Program-made: the position numbers and the translations under genes
Notes under the pieces: generated by a model
The model's database searches: none
What the model saw: the letters and a program-made list of their open reading frames with translations, nothing else
What the model was told of the DNA's origin: nothing
Origin: Cryptomeria japonica
Lineage: Eukaryota; Streptophyta; Pinopsida; Cupressales; Cupressaceae
Assembly: GCF_030272615.1 (NCBI RefSeq)
Contig: NC_081415.1
Coordinates: 624,651,740 to 624,715,739, forward strand
Direction of reading: 5' to 3'
Length of the DNA: 64,000 nt
Part shown: positions 56,027-64,000 of the stretch, piece after piece
Layout of the letters: every line of letters starts with the position of its first letter
Numbering within the stretch: the stretch's first letter is position 1

Positions 56027-57703
56027 CTACGATGAACTCCCTCCCTCAGAGCCAGCTGGCCTCGATGGAGTCTTAGCCTTGGAAGTTCCTGCCCCATGAT
56101 CATCTCTCCTTCCCCCTCTATTTGATGGTGGTGGAGGACCCATGACCCCACCACTAGACGCTTGTCTCCTGTCTCTCCCTCCAGTGGTCGTCATAGTTCG
56201 TGATGATCTCTGGGAGATCCTAGCCCACTAATCTGGTGGCATAACACCATAATACAAATCTCTCCAGTAGGCTATCTCCTCCCCTGCCCATAGAACATAG
56301 GCATATCCGGCCCCTATGTCCTCTGTTGCCTGCCTACCTACCCTAAGTGTTGTCTTAGCCTCTGTGCAGCACTAAAATGCCTGATCTCTCTCCCGCTCAA
56401 TGTCCCTCAGCTATTTACTGAGCCTGGCCCCATCCCTCTCCAGATCTTGGATCTCATCTACCTATCCCTAGTAGATCTCCCTCAAGGATAGTAGCTTATC
56501 CTCCTCCTCTATCCACCATCACCCTCTATCAGCTCCCATGGAAATGGATGCTCTACCCAATATGCATTGTACTTTGCATCCATCTTTGCATCCTACACAT
56601 CTTCCCAAATATCCCAAGGCATGTAAACTATCTCCACCATCTGTGTCATTGCCTGATCATAAGACAGTAATGGACCTAAATGAGCCTGATCTCTCACTGT
56701 TTGTGCATACATACATGAACCCCATGGCATCCGTTGTATCCTGCCAAACTGTCTCTCACTCTTTGTGCATACATACATGAACCCCATGGCATCTGTTGTA
56801 TCCTGCCAAACTGCCTGCACACTCTATCAATCAATTATTGCTCAATAACATATGGTGTCCTCCCTATCAGATATCTACTCTGGAAAACATATGGCAGATC
56901 CACTACATCATCCTCCCACTCCTTGCAATCTTGATAAGGCCTCCATATCACACTGTCTACCTCATCAATCACTCAGTGCCAATACTCTAGCCTCCCAATC
57001 CATGGCTGGGAAGTAATCACATCATACAGATGCACATAACTGCACCCATGTCCCCTACCTCTAAAGTGTATCAGTTGTGTTATTAGAAGATGCTCATATG
57101 CCCATACCTGCAGTAATGTCACTCCACACCCCAATCGTCTTGATCCATGATACACAAACTAATGCAGCTCATAATACACATGTGCCAATAGAGATGACCC
57201 CCATGCAAACCTAGTGTGCTCTATCACCAATGTCTCCAGAGTCCTTCCCCATCCCATAGCCAACCCTCATGTCACCCTACCTAGATAGAGGAACCCACTG
57301 ATAACTCCTGCCAGCACCATCGGTAGACCCAGTCCTATAGTTGTCATAGTATCTCAAGTCACATGTCCTGCCCTCATCTCCAGCCCTGGATCCTAAAACA
57401 CTCATCTCAATGTATCCTGATCTCCCTCTCGATCATAAGGAACTAACTCCCTAGCTATTGATATCCACAATATCTTGTATACATCCTCTAAGGTGACTAT
57501 CATTTCACCCATCAGCAAATGAAAAGTGCATGTCTCTGAGTGCCATTTCTCAGCTAATGCAATTAGCAATCCCATGTTCACCTAAAAATCAGGCATATAC
57601 ATAATGTATCGCAATCCCATAGCCACACCTATGGCTCTATCCTCAAATATCAGCTCTACTCATAATCCTTGAGTCGAAGAGAATCTCTCTCGTGACTCCA
57701 ACA
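56027..57703 (-). pseudogene. Antisense plant mobile domain (PMD/MAIN-like) gene, broken
   Basis: On the minus strand, from the Copia-5 junction downwards, I read LIALAEKWHSETCTFHLLMG, then EMIVTLEDVYKIL, ARELVPYD, PMVLAGVISGFLYLGRV, TRFAWGSSLLAHVYYELH, TLLQVWAYEHL, VIWRPYQDC, LPYVFQSRYLIGRTPYVI and RQFGRIQRMPW. These are the ordered motifs of the plant mobile domain found in MAIN/MAIL proteins and in transposons. A linker, a decayed coiled coil (RDLERDGARL, LRDIERERDQ) and the tail GGRRDDHGAGTSKAKTPSRP end at a TAG (56027-56029). Many stops and a 62 bp tandem duplication break it. The N-terminus is cut by Copia-5. It lies antisense behind Gypsy-3 pol, the place where Tat elements can carry extra genes. 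Confidence 0.75.
56690..56813 (-). repeat. 62 bp tandem duplication inside the PMD gene
   Basis: 56690-56751 and 56752-56813 are nearly identical (TCTCTCACTsTTTGTGCATA and onward). 62 is not a multiple of three, so it shifts the frame and doubles the RQFGRIQRMPWGS stretch. Confidence 0.9.
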
Positions 57704-58428
57704 TGTGAGATTCTGCGAGAAGCGAGAATCGAGCCAAGATCTGATGTCGGTCGTAGATCACATGCAACTCCTCACATAATAGATGATCAAAGATCAAAAT
57801 AGCTGAATGAAGATAATTTCAATATGAGAGAGAAATAGACACAAAGAAGAGAATTTGGAGAAGACTCTCGCCGAGCTATCACTTCACTTGCTTTACTAGT
57901 GAAGGTGAGAGTATAGTGCTTATTATATAGAAAAATATAAGCATATACATCCAATGGGTGCATTAACTCCTATTCCCCATAAAAAGTGGGAGGTTTTACC
58001 TTCTTGGTAAATGCCAAAACATGTGGCATAACCTCCTTACATGAAGACAAAAAAGGAGTTGAGAAAGTTGGCACATAAGGCCAAAAGAGGGTGTGAAACC
58101 CAACTACCCCATAACCCACTTAGGAAATGACAAAATAGTGGTTATGAGAGGTGGCACAATAAGCCAAAAGAGGGTGTGAAACCCAACTACCCCATAACCC
58201 ACTTAGGAAATGATAAAATAGTGGTTATGAGAGGTGGCACAACAAGCCAAAAGAGGGTGTGTAACTCAACTACCCATGTGAGGTGGAGAGTTACACATGT
58301 AGCTGAAGTATTTCACCACGTGTCCTCATATAAACCACTCCTATTAACCTAAGCAAGCTTAAATAATATATGTGTAGGAAAAAATAAATATCCCCTAACA
58401 TAAGGAAAATAAAAAACCTACACTAACA
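57704..58428 (-). repeat. 3' LTR of Copia-5
   Basis: 725 bp. The plus-strand ends are TGTGAGATTC and CACTAACA, so on the element strand TGTTAGTG...TCTCACA. It holds a direct repeat of about 100 bases with CCAAAAGAGGGTGTGAAACC (58080-58265). Confidence 0.9.
58080..58270. repeat. Tandem repeats in the Copia-5 LTR
   Basis: A unit GCCAAAAGAGGGTGTGAAAC followed by CCCATAACCCACTTAGGAAA and GTGGTTATGAGAGGTGGCAC occurs two and a half times, with period about 83 bases. The right LTR is cut before this point, so it cannot be compared. Confidence 0.8.
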
Positions 58429-58440
58429 CCCCCCCTTAAG
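58429..58440 (-). other. Copia-5 polypurine tract
   Basis: On the minus strand CTTAAGGGGGGG, directly before the 3' LTR. Confidence 0.8.
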
Positions 58441-58584
58441 CGTAGCTTAGGTGGGTGAAAATATGGGTCTCGGCAACTGCAACCATGTTAGGTACCCATG
58501 TACATAGATAGCCTCCCCAAAAGAAGAAGCCCCCCCATAAGAGGAATAGCTCCCTCCCTAAATAAGGAGAGAAAGAAAGGAGGA

Positions 58585-59600
58585 CTAAGAAGTCCCTCCT
58601 ACAGTAGACACCTGTTGTATCCCAAGCAGAGATCGCAAATGTAGGAACTTGCTTTCGGTGAAGGGTTTGGTGAAGATGTCTGCAGTTTGCTCCGTTGTAG
58701 AACAATACTTAAGATCAATGATGCCTTCCTGAATGAGCTCCCAAATATAGTGCATATGTATCTCAATGTGTTTCTTCCTCTGGTGATGAACTAGATTTCT
58801 TGAGATTTGTATAGCACTTTGATTATCACAAAAGATGACAGTAGGCTTCCTAACTGGAATACCAAACTCAGTGAGAAAAATCTGAAGCCAAATAGCCTCA
58901 GTGGTGGCATTAAATTCCCCTCGATACTCAGCCTCTGTTGATGAAAGAGCAATTGTAGACTTCTTCTTACTCGACCAACAAACTGGACCAGAACCAAGTG
59001 AGAAGCAATACCCTAAAGTGGATTTGTGATCTTGAGAATCACCCACCCAATCTGAATCCGTATATCCCACCAAGTCAATATCCATGCCTGCTGCATACTA
59101 AATTCCATAATTGTGAGTACCCTGAATGTAGTGGAGAATCCGCTTAGCTTCTTTCCAATGCAACTCATGTGGCTCCTGCATGAGTCTAGAGACCATGCCC
59201 ACCGCATATGAAATGTTAGGTCTCATATGAGTCAAGTAGATGAGGCTCCCAACAATTTGTCGATATAAAGTGCTATCAACCAAGGGTGACGAGGACTTAG
59301 CCTCAAGTTTGACCCTAGACAAAAAGGGAGTAGGTGCAGGCTTACGGTCGGCCATGCGAAATCTAGAGAGCATATCAAGTGCATACTTGGGTTGTCCAAG
59401 AAAGATGCCTAAAGAAGATTGAGTAATCTCAATTCCCAAGAAGTAATGTAGAAGACCCAAGTCTAACATCAGAAATCTATCATGTAGAGTAGTTTTCACT
59501 ACCTTGATGGTGGATGAGTGACTCCCTGTAATCAACAAGTCATCAACATAGAGAACTAGAAATGTGAGAGTATCATCCTGGTGCAAAATATAGACATTTG
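58585..59600 (-). pseudogene. Copia-5 reverse transcriptase C-terminal part and RNase H
   Basis: It follows a single frameshift from the upstream pol. LYVDDLLITGS carries the catalytic YVDD near 59540. Then come LGLLHYFLGIEITQS, the Copia RT thumb, and VGSLIYLTHMRPNISYAV. After one stop at 59098, RNase H reads GYTDSDWVGDSQDHKS, STEAEYRGEF, IFCDNQSAIQIS and KKHIEIHMHYIWE, and ends TADIFTKPFTESKFLHLRSL. Catalytic acidic residues are all present. Confidence 0.9.
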
Positions 59601-59602
59601 GA

Positions 59603-62600
59603 TCAGAATGGCATCAAGTAAAACCAACTGTCAGAAGGAAGGATTCCATCTTGGCATACCAAGCTCGAGGAGCTTGTTTGAGGCCATAGAGAGACTTTCA
59701 AAGTCGACACAAAAGTGAAAGGATCTTGAACAAACCCTTGTGGCTGCTCCATGTAGATTTCCTCCTGAAGGTCACCATGAAGAAATGCACTCTTGACATC
59801 CATCTGATGAACTTTGCAATGATGGGTTGCAGCAATAGCAAGGACAAGCCAGATGGAATTCATCTTAGCAACTAGAGCAAAAGTCTTAGAGTAATCAACC
59901 CCTGGAACTTGGGAAAAATCTTTTGCTACCAAGCGAGCCTTATACTTATCAACCGACCCATCTGCTGCAAATTTTGTTCGATAGATCCACTTGCATCGAA
60001 CAAGTTTCCTTCCCTTAGGAAGGGGAACTAAATCCCATGTGTGATTCCTTTCTAAGGAATTAAACTCTTCTTGCATTGCAGCATCCCATTCGGGAACACT
60101 TGTAGCTTCTCGAAAAGACTGTGGATCAGAAGCTGAAGCAATGAATAGATGTGGAGCTTGCTGAAATTGTGACCTAGTTCTTCTAGAATCTGATGGATCA
60201 CCAAGCCAGTCTCCTGCTGACTCAAAAGTTTGTCGAGCCCAAAGAGGCACTGAAGCTGGAAAGTCTGGAGGAGAATCATCAACCTCTGAAGGATGACTAT
60301 GAGAAGAATGTGAATCCTCACCATCACTGTCACCATCTGAAGTGGAGGAAGAAGACTCCTGAATAGGATTAGGAGGATTAAGATCCTCAGAAGAACTGTC
60401 AACATCATGCAATGTCTCCAATGTGATAGTGGATGGAGAAGTGGTATGAGAAGAAATAGAAGAACTCTCCTCAAAACAAACACTCCTCTCAATGAACAAC
60501 TCATGTGTAGAGGGATGGAGAAGTCTATACCCTTTGACATCATCTGGATACCCAACAAATATGCAGGGCTTGCTCTGTGGATCCATAGCCTTGCGTTTCT
60601 TTGCTAGAATGTGGGCCCACACAAGAGAACCAAACACTCTGAAATGCTTAACTGTAGGTTTCCAACCGGTCCAAGCTTGAAAAGGAGTTACCCCCTTCAC
60701 AGCTTTATGAGGAACTCAATTTTGGATGTAACATGCACAAGTGATGGCCTCTGCCCAATACTGAGGTGCCAAAGACTTGGAGTGAATCATACAATTTGCC
60801 ATCTCCTTCAAGGACCTATTCTTCTGTTCTGCGACACCATTCTGCTGAGGACTATATGGAACTATGTGCTACATGTTGATACCTTCTAAAGCACAAAATT
60901 GTTCAAACTGATTATTAACATATTCACCCCCATTATCTGTACACAGAATCTTGATGAACTTCCTAGATTGTTTCTCTGCAAAAGCTTTGAAATCTAGAAA
61001 ATTCTCAAATACCTCAGACTTTTGTTTGAGAAAGTAAACGCATGTAAATCTGGAAAAGTCATCAATAAATGTTAAGACATATCTAGCCCTACTGAAAGAT
61101 GGTTGTGGAAATGGTCCTGCCAAGTCACTATGTACCAACTCCAATAGCTGTGGAGCTCTCCATGCTTTGCCTTTATCATACTTCTCCTCAGGATGCTTAC
61201 TAAGAATACATCCCTGGCAAACTCCATCAGAAAATCAAATAGAAGGCAACCTTGAAACCATGTCTTGTTTACTGAGTTGTTGCAAGTAACGATAGTTCAA
61301 GTGGCCAAATCGTTGATGCCACAAACAAGTAATCTCATCTACATGAGTGAGTAAAACTGTCGCAGGAGAGTCAGGAACAAATTGAGAAAACTGATATAAT
61401 CTAGATTGATGATCTACTTTTCCCACAGCAATAGTAGACCCATTATGCATTTCACTTATTACCACTATATCTGGCGTGAACTCAACTCACTTGCTAGAAC
61501 CAGTGTGAGTGATCTGATAAACAGATAGGAGATTAGTTGATAAAGATGGAACATAAAGGACATCTTTGAATGTTCTTTCACCCACATCAACAGACCCTCT
61601 CCCATGCACTTCAATAGGAGTGTCATCACCCATTAGTATGGAAGGCATAGAACATGGCTCTAAAGAGGTGAAATCATCTTTTGAAGAAACCATGTGGTAC
61701 GAAGCACCCAAGTCAATTATCCAAGAATTGGGTTGTGAAGCAACAACAACTAGGGCCTTACCCTTTCTTTTCCCTTTACTCTTATTTGTATCCTTAGAAG
61801 ATCCTTCTGATGAACTCTGTTTGACTGAATTAGGCACCTTGATATTATTCTTTCCAAGAAGATTTGAAAGGTGATCAATTTGTTTCTTTAAACACTTATG
61901 TTCATCATGACCAGGCCTCTTACAATAAGAACACTTCACCTTCTCCTTCTTAGGTTGTTCACCTCTTGATGAAGAGGTCTGATTATCTGCTTTTGAAGTA
62001 GCAGATTTCTAATCTTTTTTCTTCTCTCCTTGGTTCTTTTGTTTCTTATCTTTCTTACTAGACCCTTTTTGTTCTTTTGTGCCTTGATTTACAACTAAGG
62101 CATGTGACTTAGAGGGTTTTATTGTACCCATTTAAACAAATTTGTCTTTCTCCCTAGTGAGTTCTGCAGCAAATTCATCCAGAGAAGGCATTTTGAATGT
62201 GGTACCTAGGGCACATTTTGTAGCATAGAATGTAGAAACAAACACTGAATAGTTAGGACCAAGCTTAGAAAGAATACTCAAGATCAGTTGCTTATCATCT
62301 TTCTTAGTTCCACACCATTCCAACTACAATCTTACAGACTTAAGTTTAGTGAAGAAGTCTTGTATAGTATCAAAATTGGTTGGATTCAACCCTATGAGTT
62401 CATTCTCTAACTGATGACCTCTTAGCTTATCCTGCTTACCAAAGAGGTTTTCCAAAGTGGTCCACACTGCATTTGGTGTAGTGGCAGATTCAATGTGAAA
62501 AAGAAGGTCTAGAGAGACTGACATACATAGAGTACCAAAAGCTTCATCACATTTATTAAACCATTTAATCTTTTCTGCAGCATCTTGAGGTTCAATTTCA

Positions 62601-62710
62601 AGTCCCATAGTAACACGATGATATCCATGTCTTTTCAGATATATTATCATCTTAGATTTCCATTCAAAATAATTATATAGTGTTAAAAGTGGAACTATAG
62701 ATGCATCCAT
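59603..62710 (-). pseudogene. Copia-5 gag, protease, integrase and RT N-terminal part
   Basis: One frame throughout, broken only by stops. Gag starts MDASIVPLLTLYNYFEWKSK and includes the UBN2-like body. The zinc knuckle CSYCKRPGHDEHKC is complete. Protease has IIDLGASYHM, where Ser of the DSG triplet is Leu. Integrase has WHQRFGHLNY, the core HSDLAGP, FIDDFSRFTCVYFLK, CTDNGGEY and NGVAEQKNR with all three catalytic residues kept. The C-terminus shows FRVFGSLVWAHI and CIFVGYPDDVKGYRLL. RT begins with WKWIYRTK-like CKWIYRTKF and QMDVKSAFLHGDL. Stops stand at 62324, 62132, about 62010, 61484, 61235, 60867 and 60712. A frameshift near 59700 follows FVQDPFTF. Confidence 0.9.
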
Positions 62711-63723
62711 GATAGTAGAAAAGAAGATTGCAAAGAATCAGGAAAAGTGCAAGAAAGAAGGCACAAGAGACACCCCCCCTTTTCACTAGTCTCAGAAATC
62801 ACCCCCCCAAATATTACAAGGTTGGCACTTTATAATTAGTGCATGTACAAGGCTTTTTATCAGATTACAATTCTTTAAGAAACCAATAGAGATTTCAAAT
62901 ACAAATAATTTGAGATAAGATCTGAAACAAATCAGCCCTATAACTGCTTAATTTATCTCAATACCTTTCCAACAACTATTAGTTTTTGAAAAACAAAGTT
63001 GTGAGGAGAAAGATATGACCAGTTGAAGAGAAAAAGAAGTAGCTGATACAACCTTTAATATCTGATAGAAAAAGGCAAAAAATTTCAATTAGACCTGCAA
63101 TAATGGAGAGTGCTCATTTCCATGTTTTCGTCAAGTATTTATTTGCAAAAATATGACTCTCGAGGCAAAAGTTGTGCAACTTTTAAGAAATGTTGCTGAA
63201 TTTCCCTGATAGAAAAATGGCTTAGGCCCTATTCAAGCTCGATTTCTGAAAAATTTATTCATTTTCTAGAAATACCATTCAAAACCCACAAGTTTTTCGA
63301 CGCTGAGAAGAAAACCCAGAAATTGTTTTTTGTGAAAGTGAACAAAAGTTGAAAAAATAAAGCCGAAATGAAAACAGCTCCAGTAAACAAAATTTACTCT
63401 GATTTTTTACTGTGTCCTCCAAACTCTGATTTTGGTGAAGTAAAAGTAACTTTTGACTTTGTCAAGCCTTATGGACACTCTGGAAATTCTTATTAAGCTT
63501 CCAATATTACCACAAAGCTGCAATCACCCAGATCTTACAAGGACACATACATGTAAACCAGATTTAACTAGAAGCTATTTTCCTTTAAACTGTTCTGATT
63601 CTCCAGATCACATGAGAATGTAGGAGAAGAGCATACTTAGTTTTTAAAGAAAATATTAGCTATATAAAAGTCTCAAATCCTTCAAATAAATTAAGAAAAA
63701 CAATGAGCTATACCAAACAATAA
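62711..63723 (-). other. Copia-5 untranslated leader
   Basis: About 1 kb between the primer site and gag with no gene seen; includes two pyrimidine tracts CCCCCC near 62775 and 62805. Confidence 0.7.
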
Positions 63724-63735
63724 GCTCTGATACCA
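63724..63735 (-). other. Copia-5 primer binding site (tRNA-Met type)
   Basis: On the minus strand TGGTATCAGAGC, an exact match to the usual plant site, directly beside the LTR. Confidence 0.9.
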
Positions 63736-64000
63736 TGTGAGATTCTACGAGAAGTGAGAATCGAGCCAAGATCTGATGTCGGTCATAGATCACATGCAAC
63801 TCCTCACACAATAGATGATCAAAGATCAAAATAGTTGAGTGAAGATAATTTCAATATGAGAGAGAAATAGAGACAAAGAAGAGAATTTGGAGAAGACTCT
63901 CACCGAGCTATCACTTCACCTGCTTTACTAGTGAAGGTGAGAGTATAGTGCTTATTATATAGAAAAATATAAGCATATACATCCAATGGGTGCATTAAAT
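63736..64000 (-). repeat. 5' LTR of Copia-5, partial
   Basis: It matches 57704 onward; the window ends 265 bases into it. Confidence 0.9.

Larger units (their letters stand above)
3254..64000 (+). mobile_element. Copia-1, outermost LTR retrotransposon, 3' end outside window
   Basis: This is a Ty1/Copia element in the order LTR, tRNA-Met primer site, gag, protease, integrase, RT, RNase H. Its own sequence survives in four blocks: 3254-6559, 10950-11606, 18242-19650 and, presumably, a part beyond 64000. Other elements lie between the blocks. The blocks belong together because the reading frame and protein order continue across each junction and the insertions are flanked by 5 bp target duplications. 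The 3' LTR is not in the window: Gypsy-3 begins at 19651, just after the RNase H C-terminus. Every domain has stops, so the element is dead. Confidence 0.85.
19651..64000 (+). mobile_element. Gypsy-3, Tat-lineage LTR retrotransposon, 3' end outside window
   Basis: The order is LTR, long leader, gag, protease, RT, RNase H, second RNase H, integrase, and then an antisense plant mobile domain gene. RT before integrase makes it Gypsy (Ty3). The extra RNase H domain between the first RNase H and integrase is the known hallmark of the Tat lineage. Its own blocks are 19651-29100 and 53243-57703. The first break is the Copia solo LTR carrying Gypsy-4, the second is Copia-5. No second copy of its LTR was found up to 57703, so the 3' LTR is probably beyond 64000 or lost. 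Confidence 0.8.
57704..64000 (-). mobile_element. Copia-5, LTR retrotransposon, 5' LTR cut by window end
   Basis: Minus-strand Copia element: 5' LTR from beyond 64000 to 63736, primer site 63724-63735, gag-pol 62710-58585, polypurine tract 58429-58440 and 3' LTR 57704-58428. The 265 bp of LTR available in both copies show about 9 differences by eye (near 3.5%), the lowest of the elements here. It inserted into the PMD gene; the five bases at the left are CAACA. Its gag-pol belongs to a different Copia family from Copia-1 and Copia-2, with a YVDD box instead of FVDD. Confidence 0.9.

Noticed and set aside
56538-56990. Plus-strand open frames of 64-80 codons
   Set aside because: They are shadows of the minus-strand plant mobile domain gene, whose ordered motifs explain the region.
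1-64000. tRNA, rRNA, CRISPR, bacterial operon features
   Set aside because: None seen; the content is plant nuclear transposons.

Overview
This window is a plant nuclear intergenic region made almost entirely of nested, decayed transposable elements. I found no intact host gene, tRNA, rRNA or CRISPR array. The retroelement families (Copia gag/UBN2-type, Tat-lineage Gypsy with two RNase H domains, chromodomain Gypsy), the tRNA-Met primer sites and the plant mobile domain place it in a land plant. The many old, mutation-riddled insertions in AT-rich DNA suit a large, slowly purged genome such as a conifer, but that last step is inference.

Layout, from outside in. Bases 1-3253 are unclassified AT-rich DNA. 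Copia-1 (plus strand) starts at 3254 and its 3' LTR is not reached. It was cut three times: by a 4.39 kb solo LTR (6560-10949, TSD GAAGT), by complete Copia-2 (11607-18241, TSD AAATT, two 1054 bp LTRs) and by Gypsy-3 (from 19651). Gypsy-3 is a plus-strand Tat-lineage element with gag, protease, a G-patch-like segment, RT, RNase H, a second RNase H and integrase. It is followed by a broken antisense gene for a plant mobile domain (PMD) protein at 56027-57703.

The Gypsy-3 integrase is split between 29100 and 53243 by a Copia solo LTR (TSD TGGTC). That LTR is itself split by Gypsy-4, a minus-strand chromovirus (29153-51925, LTRs about 2.14 kb). The Gypsy-4 integrase is split by a 13.8 kb DNA transposon (31878-45704). 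This innermost unit has a hAT-like transposase pseudogene on the plus strand. Facing it is a long, unrecognised minus-strand gene with coiled-coil and G-patch-like segments. The unit also holds a tandem array and further orphan coding fragments. Copia-5 (minus strand, 57704 to beyond 64000) interrupts the PMD gene.

The nesting gives a relative insertion order: Copia-1, then Gypsy-3, then the solo Copia LTR, then Gypsy-4, then the DNA transposon. Four joins (GAAGT, AAATT, TGGTC, and the CTA join of the DNA transposon) restore the interrupted reading frame when the inserted piece is ignored, so they are the best supported boundaries. All polyproteins carry stops or frameshifts. Many of the stops look like C-to-T changes, as expected of methylated, silenced DNA. 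The most unusual content is the two-gene DNA transposon and the antisense PMD gene.
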